Below are positions 23,001 through 36,544 of a DNA stretch of 64,000 nucleotides, in pieces. This DNA is from Pseudorasbora parva. Taxonomy: Eukaryota; Chordata; Actinopteri; Cypriniformes; Gobionidae. Below the pieces are notes generated by a model. That model had not been told where the DNA came from and made no database searches. It was given only the letters and a program-made list of their open reading frames with translations. Where the stretch lies: assembly GCF_024679245.1 (NCBI RefSeq), contig NC_090172.1, forward strand, positions 1,329,001 to 1,393,000, written 5' to 3'. The translations under genes were made by a program, and so were the position numbers. The number at the start of each line of letters is the position of its first letter. Position 1 is the first letter of the stretch.

Positions 23001-26000
23001 AGACTCAACCCCGAGGTGGTGGAGCTCCTATGGCAAAAGTATGGGAAAGCAGAGACAGACCTGTTTGCTTCGGCAGAGAATTCTCACTGTCCTCAGTGGT
23101 TCTCTCTGTCGCATCCAGCCCCGCTGGGGTTGGACGCCATGGTACAGGAGTGGCCGAGGCTGCCCCTGTACGCCTTTCCCCCGATTGTCTTGCTTCCAGG
23201 AGTTCTGGAGAGGGTACGCCGGGACGGGGCCCACGTACTTCTAGTGGCTCCGTTCTGGCCGACCAGAGTATGGTTTTCGGACCTGATATCTCTCCTGGAA
23301 GGCTCTCCGATGGAGATTCCGACCAGGAGGGATCTGCTCTCTCAGGCGGGCGGGAGATTCCTGCACCCACGCCCAGAGTTGTGGAAACTGTGGGCCTGGC
23401 CTCTGAGGGGGCCAGGCTCATAGAGGAGGGTCTCTCGGCCGAGGTCGTAGAGACCATCCTTCACTCCAGAGCTCCGTCCACGAGGAAGCTGTACGCTTTG
23501 AAATGGAAACTTTTCTCAGCATGGTGCAGAGAACGCCAGTGGGTTCCAGTTTACTGCCCAGTTGGTACAGTGCTGGAGTTCCTGCAGGCAAGGTTCTCGG
23601 CAAGGTTGACCCCCTCCACAATAAAGGTGTACGTGGCGGCCCTGGCTGCCTTCCACGTCCCTTTGGGTGGAGTGTCTTTGGGGAGACACCCTCTGATTAC
23701 ACGTTTCCTCCGTGGTACCTTAAGGTTGAGGCCGGTTATGCACTCGAGGGTCCCGGCATGGGACTTGGCCATTGTTTTACGGGGCTTGTCTGAGCCTCCG
23801 TTTGAACCCTTAGAGGAGGTTTCAGAGAAGTTCCTCACCCTAAAGACCATCTTCCTTTTGGCCATTTCATCCCTAAAGAGAATAGGAGATATTCAGTCCC
23901 TGTCAGTAGGGCCCTCATGCCTAGAGTTTGCGCCTGGTATGGTAAAGGCTTTTCTGCATCCCAGACCAGGTTACATCCCCAAGGTTCCTACGAGCCCAAG
24001 GGGCCCCATTACTCTACAAGCCTTCTGTCCTCCTCCTTTTTTGACGTCAGACCAGGAAAGATTAAATCTGCTGTGCCCTGTCAGGGCGTTAGACGTATAT
24101 GTCCACAGAGCTGCCCTGTGGAGAAAGACCGATCAACTGTTCGTCTGTTTCGGAGCCCCGAAAAAGGGGGCTCCAGTGTCTAAGCAGAGAATGAGCAAGT
24201 GGGTGGTCGAGGCCATCTCACTTGCTTATGAGGCAGCCGTCTCCACTGGCTGTTCGGGCGCACTCTACCAGGGGTATGGCTGCTTCTAAAGCCCTTTTGT
24301 CGGGGGATTCCCTCCAAGACATTTGTAATGCGGCAGGCTGGTCGTCACCGCTGACCTTCGTCAGATTCTACGAGTTAGATTTGGCATCTACAGTTGGGGC
24401 GCAGGTACTCTCGTAGTTGTGTGCGCTTCGGCTTCACACATACGAGGGACTTGGTCCCATGGTGATGTGGGTATAAGCGTTCTCACAGCGTTTCGACGCA
24501 GCTTGAGTTCCCCAAAAGAGAACGTCTCGGTTACGTATGTAACCCTAGTTCCCTGAGGGAACGAGATGCTGCGTCGCCCTGCCATACTCCCGGCGTGCCC
24601 GTGATCACTTACTTCAGGCTTTATTAGAAGCTAGTTCCTGTTTGTTTTCACGGACGCTTTATAGCTTCCGGTCGATGATGTCATCACGCCGACGATTTAT
24701 TTGCTGAAGTTAAAATTATGAGATAAAATATAGAAGCGATAGAGCAAAGTGCGGGGCAGTAAGCAAGAGCGTCCGAACAGTGGCGAAGCAGGAAGTAATG
24801 TGGCAAAAAAATAAAAAATAAAATAAAAATAAAGGCAAATCATTATAACCAACTGCCTGTGCAAACATGAGCAACACACAGTACCTTTACAGTGGTGATG
24901 ATGCCCTCTAGCCGACTGGGTCCAGTACTGACACTGAAAAACCCGGCCTTGTCACCGCTAATAATCCGATATTTGGTTGACCAGGCTGGAGATCCAACTT
25001 CATCTCCATCAGTAACTGTGAGTGTGGCCACTACAGCTCCCACTTTATTCTCTGGGACAGATACATTGTGCTAAAATAAAGAGTTGTGTGGAGCATACAA
25101 GTATTAATAAAGTTAAAACACTTGTATATTTATGTTCAGAGTGTTATAATATATTACCGTGGTTTGCTCAAACTGAGGAGCGTTATCATTGCTGTCAGTC
25201 ACAGTAATAACAGCTGTGCCAGTGGTTGACAAACCTTTTCCTTCTTTGTCAGCAGCCACAACTGTCAAAGTGTATTTGGACCATTTCTGAAAGGGAAGAT
25301 AACTGATGAGTTTATTAACATTAAATAATTTGAAACCACTTCATTCATCAAATGTTATTTCTCACCTCTTTGTCCAAGCCTTCAGAATTCACAGAAATTC
25401 CTCCAGTAAAAGAGTTGATTTGAAACATGTTTGGATTTGGCAATTCTGGTTCTTGCTTGATTATTGAGTATCTGAGATCTGCATTGGAAGTATCTGGATC
25501 ATCTGCATCAGTGGCTGTGACGGTCATAAACTCAAGACCTTCAGAGAGACAAGAATAAAGATGGTATAAAGGTGAAGAATAAAGGTGGTACGAGCTGAAG
25601 AGGCTGAAACCATTTCACTGAGAATCTGCACCTACACCTACCTATTTTATTAGCTTCAGGAACTTCTCCATTGAATGGATTTTGTGTAAAAATAGGAGGA
25701 TTATCATTTGCATCCATCACATTTACAAAAATCTCCATTGGAGTTTCTACTATAGAAGGCTCATCAGCTCCAGAGGCATGAGCGACAAGCTAAATACAGG
25801 AGAAGAAATAAAGGCACGTTAAGACGCAAATATCTGAGGTTGTTTGAAATTTGAATTGTATATTTTTAGTCCATGTTTGTTAGCTTTGAGACATGAATAT
25901 ACGAGTTTAGTCTTAAAGAAAACTGACTTAATTTTTAGTAGATATTCAAATTACAATAAATACAGAAAAGGCACACTCTGCAAACATAAAAAAAAAAAAA

Positions 26001-26584
26001 CTAACTAACAAAAACGGTTTTGTCATTTCTTGGGGCCTTTAATCCAATTAGCTGATGACAGCCTGCAAAAGAATTAAGAATGAGCAGACAGTCCAATGCT
26101 GAAATACACTAAGAACTAACTGTTGATTTTAAAAGGCACTAAATCAACTTACTTTGTATGAAGCTTTTGTTTCTCTATCGAGTGGCCGAGTCACAAAGAG
26201 AAACCCAGAAAATTTGTCCATAATAAAAGTCCCCTTAGGGTCCAGATCGGCCCCTTCACCGGTGATCTTGTACTGCATCCGAGTTTCTTTAGAATAGGGA
26301 GAATTTATCTAAATACAGAAAGAAATAAGAGAACGAAGTCAATAACAGACAAACCTCTTCTCAGCCATAACATTTTGAATGACTTTCACTCACCTGGACA
26401 ATCTTACTTGGGAAAGGACCTTTGCTGTTCTCAAGTATAATGAACGGAGGAATAACCCAACCTCTCTTTGCTCTCCTCAGACCCGTCGAAGACTTTGGAA
26501 ACGTCAGAACCAGATCATCAGAGTGAGACTCCATCTGGAAAGGCAAGTGAAAGGCAATGAGCAACAAAACATTTCTGCAAGCTT

Positions 26585-26680
<96 letters not shown>

Positions 26681-29600
26681 GCACACACACACACAAAGTT
26701 AATTTGTTATAACATGCGTGTATTTTTATAAACAAAGGCAAGGGAATGTGAATAATAGGTATGATATGCTAAATAAATTCAAATATAAATAGTGTTCTGT
26801 ATTGCACGTTTATTGCACAGTGGGGGACTTTAACTATTGCCTCAACGATGATTGTTTGTGATTTGGTCTTAGTGACTTAGGAGTTCTCTTGACTACTTCT
26901 CACGTTTCATGGAGGCAAACTTAAAGCCTAGATAATTCCTATTTTGTTGGGGCTACTGGGGACAGGTGGGGCCCGTCCCTAACTCCAAAATGGGGAATGG
27001 CAGAAAAAGTTTGAGAAACACTGCGTTAAAGCAACAGGCCTGTAGTTATTCACTCCTGTAAGTTTTGAATTTAGTTTGGAGCATTTAAAGTAGGAAGTGA
27101 CTTTGCACAGCTCCAGTGATCTGTTAAAGATCTGTGTGAAGATAGGAACCAGCTGATCAACACAGGATGGACGACAGGCTGGTGAAACCATCTGGGCCTG
27201 GTGCTTTCCTTATATACACAGTCACACACATCAGGGGGTATTGCAGAAAGCAAGGTTAACTTACTGTCATATACACCTTGAACTCTCAGCTGATTAACAC
27301 AAAACTTGCATACTTGAGGTATGCTGATTCTGGGAGTATGCTCAGCCAACTAAGAGTATGTTCCTGGTTGACTTACAAGACATTCTCAACAGAGCAACGA
27401 ATCACCATGGAAACAGACACTAAGAAAAAGCGTGCCATTACTCTTCTTTTCTTGTTTAATTGCGAATTACATAACCTACTTAATGCTCAGCCCACTTAAT
27501 GCACAATTAATGCACTATTTGGTCGATGCAATAGTTTTTCCAGGGGTTTCCTTTAATAAGTAATCTTGATTCACTGAGAATAATGATTATATTGTTTTTT
27601 TATGTTAATTAGTGAAAATTCAGATCCCTTTGTGAGTTGACAATAAAATAAATATTTTTGAATTGCATATTTTTTTCAGAATTAATATATAATATTAAAT
27701 GTGTTTTTTTCAGTCGCTAACAAGCGTTTGTTCAATCTGTTGTCACATTTTCAAAACTCTAAACACAATTAGCACAGCATCAGTCTTTTGTGGCCATACC
27801 ATTCACACATTTCATGTCGTTTTCACACAATATGCAGTGAGTGAACACATTTCCACAATGCTTACATTTTCTTAACAGACAAGCTATACCTCCCAACAAA
27901 ATTATGATTGTTTTTGTTGTATTTACGAATGCTAACACACAACATCCCACAATAGCAAAAACAACATTCCAAACCTTAGATACAGTATAAAACCCCCTGC
28001 TTCAGCAATGATATCAGTTAAAAAAATTATATATCTCAGCTGATAATAATTATATTCTCACTTGACATGTCAATATGTCAATAAGGTCATACAGTAATGC
28101 ATATGTAAAATGTTTTGAAAGAATACCCTCTAAAGAATACAACGTCTTCCACTCTCTGGGAGAAGAGGAAAGCTCTTAAATAATGAAATTTTAAAAAATC
28201 TGACTAAAATTGTAGAGGACTTTGAGATTTTGAGGGGAGTGCATGCCCCTTACTGGCAGTGACAACTGCCCGGACAAGAGTTCGATGAAAAGTCTGAACC
28301 ACTCCCCCTCTGGTCACACTAGGCTGTCAGTGACAGCATTCCCCAAGGTCATAGCCCAAGCTATATGCCTAAGAGAGAATCTTATCAAATTTTTAACTCA
28401 GGTCTCTTACCCTCGGCTGCTCAAAGGACTGGGACCAACTACTTCAACAGAAGGGGTCCCTTTAAGGGAATGTGGCTAGGGGGCCCGAGGGCGCCCCAGC
28501 CAGCCACTAGTCAGGAAATCCTTCACCGAATGCCACTAGGGAGGCCTGACCTGGCATCACTTATGTGGGACCCCCGGCTTGGCCAACCCTGTCTGTTTAG
28601 AAACAGAGCCTCCCGACTTTTGCTTACTCATGAGCATCCAGCCCGAGGGACTGCAAACTGGCAGTGTCTTCCTCAAACCGGAACTCGGAGACGGGAATCC
28701 TGGAGAGCAGTACTCAGCATATTGCTTTATAACCCTTGCCAGCAAGGGAAGTTTCTTCTGCTCGATCCTAGGATCTACTGAACACATATATTACAGGGGT
28801 GCTCAGGAGGCCTACACTGTCAGAGAACCCAAAAAAGGTACAGTTCTGTCACTGGGCCGGAACCCTAAGGTACAAAAGTGAAAAGGTACATCCTTACTCA
28901 GCCCTAAATGGTACATATTAGCTGACCGTCTGATCAGGCTCAGGCAACTGTAAGCTCGCAGACGACCCTTGCTGAGGGGAGCTCTTAAGTTGGAAGGTAA
29001 ACCATGCTGTAGGCTGGCAGGTCCCTGTCCTGAAGGGACCACGCAGCAGAAACAGCATCTCGTCATGCTAGGGCATGAGCCCGCCCTCTGGTACTGCCGG
29101 CTAAGGCCAGGATCCGACAGCGGGCAACCTTAACCAGCTGTCAGCATAAAGCCAGTTATGTGTTCCCGTCCAAGGCACTCGTTCCCCCCAGGGAGGCCCG
29201 AAGGAGCCTCTACCTGGCACCGTTGAGGCTAGCTGTTAAAGGCCACAGGGAAGAGGCTTAAATGGCCCCCTCAGGGAGGCCCATGAGGCCATCAACAACA
29301 GAAGCCTGCCTGGGACCCGATCTCAGTGGCGTTCGGGTCCCCAGACACCACCGCACACGCTTTCCTCAGCTGACCCTCAGGCGCTGCTATCGCTGGTGTG
29401 GCGCATGTCCGCCGCCCTGCATAAGGGGTTTTATTTATTTATTTATTTATTTATTTATTTTTGTCTTGATTGAGATCCCTCAGCAGATCCTCAATGTATA
29501 CTTGTAACACCGACATTGTGTATGAAGTAGCACCAGGCTGACCCGTTGCCGTGTATTCCCTGCCATCTAATGAAAACTTATTGTTGAAAAAGCTCAGATG

Positions 29601-32600
29601 GCAGGGTTGGAGCTCTCAGTGTTCCCGCCTACCCGGACCGGAGATTATTCTTAACGACAACCCGTGGCAAGAACACCTACCCAAACCACTCATCCTCCAA
29701 ACATCAGCATTCATAACGGCTGATGTCAGCACATACTGGATATGGGTTCCTCCACGCCTTCCCGATCTCAGTAAGGAGATCAGAAAGGAATGGAAAGCTC
29801 AACTGAGCCGATGATTTTATGGCCGGGGAGAAATCGATCGTTCAGGCTAATATGAGCGATCTCTCCTCAACACGCCCACATGGCAGCCACAGCCTGCTTG
29901 CAGCGCGTTCCATAACATTCATTGGCTCCGCATACACATTCAGGATGGCTGCAAACTAGTTTATCTTCTCCCCAGCCATCCCTAAGAGCATTTCTGATAG
30001 ATCTCATCAGCCGCCAGATCGCCAGAGGGAACCGCCCTCTTGTGATGATCGGTGAGCTCCATCCGAGGCAACCATGACGTGCGTCCACGCTCAGCCTCGT
30101 GAGTGGGACCATGTCACTAGTCTCAGATGCAACAATCCTCTTCCCTCAGGAAGAGAGTCAGACGAGAGCGGAGCGATCTTATACTGTGTTTAACAAACGC
30201 TCCCGTTGCACACAAACAAACAAACAACTCCATAAGAGCTTGCCTGTGCACGCTTTTAATTCCAGGCAGAAATCAAATGAATTTGGATTACATTTTGACT
30301 TGACGCATTCAGACAAAACAGTCCTTGAAGACGAAAAAGCTGGTGTCATGTTTGCGAGGTGCCCTTATATACTTCCTGGTCACACCTTGATGACATCATA
30401 GGCTGTCGCCGGTCAATAGGATTGCCGTGATTTGATAGTAGTTCAGATACCGGTCACGCTGAAGGCGTTCCCCGTAGCGTCAGCTGATGCAGCTTGAGTT
30501 CCCCTTCGAAAGGGAACAAAACCGGGTTTTGTAGATTTCAGAAAATCGTATTCGAAAGCCGGGTGATGAGGTCGGTAACCGGAATCATTTCCAGGAAATA
30601 TCAACAAATCCAAAGGAGAAATGCAAGTCCGAAACCAGGCAAGTTAGACAATGAAAAAAATATTTGTCATTTACCTGACCAGAAGATGTTGGGAACACTT
30701 TTCTTAATGGTAAGGATCAGAGTAAATCTGGTAACATTAAAAGAAATAACGTTATGATGGTACTGTAATACACAAAAGCGCAACTCCATGAATAATAACG
30801 TGATTTCACGAGTTCACACTTATATATAATTATATAGAGTAATATAAATGCGTATTTGGCGTGCTGTCCGGGGGGAGGGATTCGAGCTCGAACTTGGCCC
30901 GAACCCAGAGTACACAGCCCCCGCCCCCCGTGTGAGTGGTTAGAACGTCTCAGGTTACGTATGTAACCATGGTTCCCTGAGAGGGAACGAGACGCTGCGT
31001 CGAAACGCTAGGGGACGCCTCTGCGTGCCATGTCATGAAGCACTTGTGTAATCAGTCCAATAGCGGGACGATACGTCACGGGCGGGTGACGTCATCGACC
31101 AGGAAGCTATAAAGCATGCCCGGACCAAACAGTCACTAGCTTCTGGAAAAGTCGAACAAATCGATCACAGGCATACCGGGAGTATGGCATCTCGACGCAG
31201 CGTCTCGTTCCCTCTCAGGGAACCATGGTTACATACGTAACCTGAGACGTTCCCTATCTCGAGGGAACTTCGAGCTGCGTCGAAACGCTAGGAGACCTCA
31301 ATACCCACGCCGCCAGAGTCCCAAATGTCTGTATGTGTGAATCAACCCAGAAACACCCGGGACCCCGGTTTAGAGGCTACATCTAGATTGTAAAACCTCA
31401 CAAATGTATGCGGAGAGGACCACCCAGCCGCATCACATACCTCTGACAATGAAACTCCCGAAATAAGAGCCATAGAGGCAGCCATACTCCTAGTGGAGTG
31501 GGCGCGGACCCTCATTGGTGAAGGATGTCCGGCCGACTCATAAGCGAGCGAAATAGCCTCGACTATCCACTTGCTAAGCATCTGCTTTGAAGCCGGTTTT
31601 CCCTTGCTCGGGGACCCAAAAACACACAAACAACTGTTCTGAGTTTCGCCACAGGGCAGCCCTGTGGACATATGCATCTAGGGCCCTGACCGGACATAGC
31701 AGATTTAGCTTCTCTTGGTCTTGACTAGTGAACGGAGGCGGACAGAAAGCCTGCAGCATTACTGGTCCTGGCACATTAGTCGGGACCTTGGGAGCATATC
31801 CTTCCCTCGGGAAGAGAAATGCTTTTACCATTCCTGGTGCAAACTCCAGACAAGAGGGTGCCACTGCCTAAGTAGGCACCCTCGAGCGTGCCGCAGGTCT
31901 GCGCCTCAAAGTACCACGAAGGAAACGCATGACCCAAGGGTGTTTCCCCAATGATGCATTATCTAATGTAATATGATAAGCAGATATCGCCGACACATAT
32001 ACTTTCAGTGTTGACGGAGATAACCCTGCGGAGAATTTGTCTTGTAGGAACTCAAGAACTGAACCGAACGGGCAGTTAACAGGGTTCAAAGCCTGGTGCG
32101 TACACCAGGCGACAAAAAAAAACTCTCCATTTGAGTGCGTAAAGTCTCCTTGTGGATGGTGCTCTGGAGTGCAACATCGTCTCTATCACCTCAGTAGATA
32201 GACCCGTGTTTATGAACTGGGCCCCCTCAGGGGCCAAGCCCACCGTTTCCACAGTTCCGGGCGCGGGTGCAGTACTGACCCCCCCGGCCTGCGAAAGAAG
32301 ATCTCTCCTGACTGGGATTTTCCAGGGAGGACCTTCTAGGAGAGACATAATGTCGGCGAGCCATACTTGGCCCGGCCAGAGCGGGGCTACCAATAAAAGC
32401 TGAACCCCGTCCCGGCGGACGCTCTCCAGCACTACTGGGAGCAATGCCAGAGGGGGGAAGGCGTACAGACGCAGCCTCGGCCACGTCTGTACCATTGCGT
32501 CCAGCCCCAGCAGGGCTGGATGCGTGAGGGAGAAATATGCTGGACAGTGTGTCGTCTCTCGAGACGCAAACAGATCCACCTGGGCTCGCCCAAAGCGGAT

Positions 32601-35600
32601 CCACAGCTCCTCCACCACCTCGGGTGGAGTCTCCATTCTCCCGGCATCACTCCCTGCCTCGACAGGGAGTCTGCCGCTACATTCAGGACCCCCGGGATGT
32701 ACATCGCCCTGAGCGAGAGCATCCTGCCTTGGGCCCATGTTAGCATATGATGCGTCAGCTTCCACACCCGACGCGATCTCAACCCCCCCTGGTGATTTAT
32801 ATACGAGACCACCGAAGTGTTGTCTGACCGAACTAACACATGGCGGCCCCGCAGGTCTGAGAGGAAGTGTTTGATTTTATATGATTGAAACACAGCCATC
32901 AGCTCCAGCTGGTTTATGTGCCAGGAGAGCTGACGGCCGCTCAGACCTTGGGCCGAGCGGCCACTCATGACCGCTCCCCAGCCAGTTAGGGAGGCATCCG
33001 TCGTTAGCGTTACGCGACGACAGGGAGCCCCCAGAACTGGACCTTGGGACAGGAACCAAGGATCTTTTCACTTCACTAAGGCACGTAGGCAGCGCCGCGT
33101 GACCTTGATCAAGCGAAAAAGGGTTTCCCCTCAGGGAGAACCCCTTGGTCCTGAGCCACCACTGTAAGGGTCTCATGTACCGCAGGCCAAAAGGTACCCC
33201 GTTGGACGCTGCTGTCATCAGCCCTAACACTCTCTGAAAGTGTTTCACAGTGAGTGACTGACCTAGCTTTATCTGGTTCACGGTATCCAGGATCGTTTTT
33301 ATCCTGGGAGGGGATAGCCGAGCCGACATTATTTTCGTGTCCCAGACTACCGCCAGAAAAGTAGTGCTCTGCAGCTTATAGGTGCCAGCACACATTTCTT
33401 TCCATTCAACCTTAGCCCCAACACTCTCATATGGGCGAGAACAGCATCTCGATGCTGAACGCCCACTGTTTCGACTATGCTAACACCAGCCAATCGTCGA
33501 TATAGTTGAGCACGCGAATGCCCTGGAGTCGCACCTGAGCCAGAGCTGCATTCACGCACTTGGTGAAAGTGTGGGGTGATTAAGCTAGGCCGAATGGCAG
33601 CACTCAATACTGGTAAGCTTCGCCCCCGAAAGCAAACCTGAAGACCTGTCTGTGCTGCGGAAGGATGGAGATGTGGAAGTATACATTTTTTAGGTCTATT
33701 GTGACACACCAGTCCTCGGACCTGACGTGACACACAATCTGTTTTATCGTGAGCATTTTGTTTAGCTGATGCAGATCTAAAAATAGGCCTTAACCCTCCA
33801 TCCTTCTTTGGAACTATGAAGTACCGGCTGTAAAAGCCTGACTCTCTGCAGAGGGGAGGGACCCGTGTATAGCCTCTTTTCGCAGAAGAGTCTGTACCTC
33901 TCGTTCCATGACCAGAGGCTGCTCGGGGGTTACTACCGTAGGAGTAACCCTGCTGAACACGGGTGGGTGTGACCCGAACCCTTTTTATAATGTGAGCAGG
34001 ACCCATTCTGAGATATTCATCTGAAGGATGTCCGGCCGACTCATAAGCGAGCGAAATAGCCTCGACTATCCACTTGCTAAGCATCTGCTTTGAAGCCGGT
34101 TTTCCCTTGCTCGGGGACCCAAAAACACACAAACAACTGTTCTGAGTTTCGCCACAGGGCAGCCCTGTGGACATATGCATCTAGGGCCCTGACCGGACAT
34201 AGCAGATTTAGCTTCTCTTGGTCTTGACTAGTGAACGGAGGCGGACAGAAAGCCTGCAGCATTACTGGTCCCGGCACATTAGTCGGGACCTTGGGAGCAT
34301 ATCCTTCCCTCGGGAAGAGAAATGCTTTTACCATTCCTGGTGCAAACTCCAGACAAGAGGGTGCCACTGCCTAAGTAGGCACCCTCGAGCGTGCCGCAGG
34401 TCTGCGCCTCAAAGTACCACGAAGGAAACGCATGACCCAAGGGTGTTTCCCCAATGATGCATTATCTAATGTAATATGATAAGCAGATATCGCCGACACA
34501 TATACTTTCAGTGTTGACGGAGATAACCCTGCGGAGAGTTTTTCTTGTAGGAACTCAAGAACTGAACCGAACGGGCAGTTAACAGGGTTCAAAGCCTGGT
34601 GCGTACACCAGGCGACAAAAACTCTCCATTTGAGTGCGTAAAGTCTCCTTGTGGATGGTGCTCTGGAGTGCTACACGGTCTCTATCACCTCAGTAGATAG
34701 ACCCGTGTTTATGAACTGGGCCCCCTCAGGGGCCAAGCCCACCGTTTCCACAGTTCCGGGCGCTGGTGCAGTACTGACCCCCCCGGCCTGCGAAAGAAGA
34801 TCTCTCCTGACTGGGATTTTCCAGGGAGGACCTTCTAGGAGAGACATAATGTCGGCGAGCCATACTTGGCCCGGCCAGAGCGGGGCTACCAATAAAAGCT
34901 GAACCCCGTCCCGGCGGACACTCTCCAGCACTCCTGGGAGCAATGCCAGAGGCTGGAAGGCGTACAGACGCGGCCTCGGCCACGTCTGTACCATTGCGTC
35001 CAGCCCCAGCAGGGCTGGATGCGTGAGGGAGAAATATGCTGGACAGTGTGTCGTCTCTCGAGACGCAAACAGATCCACCTGGGCTCGCCCAAAGCGGATC
35101 CACAGCTCCTCCACCACCTCGGGTGGAGTCTCCATTCTCCCGGCATCACTCCCTGCCTCGACAGGGAGTCTGCCGGTACATTCAGGACCCCCGGGATGTA
35201 CATCGCCCTGAGCGAGAGCATCCTGCCTTGGGCCCATGTTAGCATATGATGCGTCAGCTTCCACACCCGACGCGATCTCAACCCCCCCTGGTGATTTATA
35301 TACGAGACCACCGAAGTGTTGTCTGACCGAACTAACACATGGCGGCCCCGCAGGTCTGAGAGGAAGTGTTTGATTTTATATGATTGAAACACAGCCATCA
35401 GCTCCAGCTGGTTTATGTGCCAGGAGAGCTGACGGCCGCTCAGACCTTGGGCCGAGCGGCCACTCATGACCGCTCCCCAGCCAGTTAGGGAGGCATCCGT
35501 CGTTAGCGTTACGCGACGACAAGGAGCCCCCAGAACTGGACCTTGGGACAGGAACCAAGGATCTTTTCACTTCACTAAGGCACGTAGGCAGCGCCGCGTG

Positions 35601-36452
35601 ACCTTGATCAAGCGAAAAAGGGTTTCCCCTCAGGGAGAACCCCTTGGTCCTGAGCCACCACTGTAAGGGTCTCATGTACCACAGGCCAAAAGGTACCCCG
35701 TTGGACGCTGCTGTCATCAGCCCTAACACTCTCTGAAAGTGTTTCACAGTGAGTGACTGACCTAGCTTTATCTGGTTCACGGTATCCAGGATCGTTTTTA
35801 TCCTGGGAGGGGATAGCCGAGCCAACATTATTTTCGTGTCCCAGACTACCACCAGAAAAGTAGTGCTCTGCAGCTTATAGGTGCCAGCACACATTTCTTT
35901 CCGTTCAACCTTAGCCCCAACACTCTCATATGGGCGAGAACAGCATCTCGATGCTGAACGCCCACTGTTTCGACTATGCTAACACCAGCCAATCGTTGAT
36001 ATAGTTGAGCACGCGAATGCCCTGGAGTCGCACCTGAGCCAGAGCTGCATTCACGCACTTGGTGAAAGTGTGGGGTGATTAAGCTAGGCCGAATGGCAGC
36101 ACTCAATACTGGTAAGCTTCGCCCCCGAAAGCAAACCTGAAGACCTGTCTGTGCTGCGGAAGGATGGAGATGTGGAAGTATACATTTTTTAGGTCTATTG
36201 TGACACACCAGTCCTCGGACCTGACGTGACACACGATCTGTTTTATCGTGAGCATTTTGTTTAGCTGATGCAGATCTAAAAATAGGCCTTAACCCTCCAT
36301 CCTTCTTTGGAACTATGAAGTACCGGCTGTAAAAGCCCGAGCGGCCACGCTCTCTCTTTGTTTTGCTCGGTGTAGGTTTGAGAAAGGATGTACTCGGCTG
36401 AGGCTGCCCCGCCCGACAGCCCCAGAGGGACATTTTGATTTATTTATTTATT

Positions 36453-36544
<92 letters not shown>

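Larger units (their letters stand above)
19850..24697 (+). mobile_element. DIRS-like retrotransposon B, 3'-truncated
   Basis: Same family as element A but on the plus strand. It has a 5' terminal repeat (19850-20030), gag, reverse transcriptase with a deletion, RNase H, methyltransferase-like domain, recombinase and internal complementary region (24477-24576). The 3' terminal repeat stops at about 24697 after GCCGACGAT, lacking roughly the outer 190 bp. It is inserted in LINE ORF1. Confidence 0.9.

Noticed and set aside
26504..26692. Valine/cysteine repeat protein on the minus strand
   Set aside because: It is a translation of the (CA)n microsatellite running into exon 4 in another frame.
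28240..29260. Plus-strand frames of 78-138 aa as genes
   Set aside because: No recognised domains, and the surrounding sequence belongs to a degenerate DIRS-like element.
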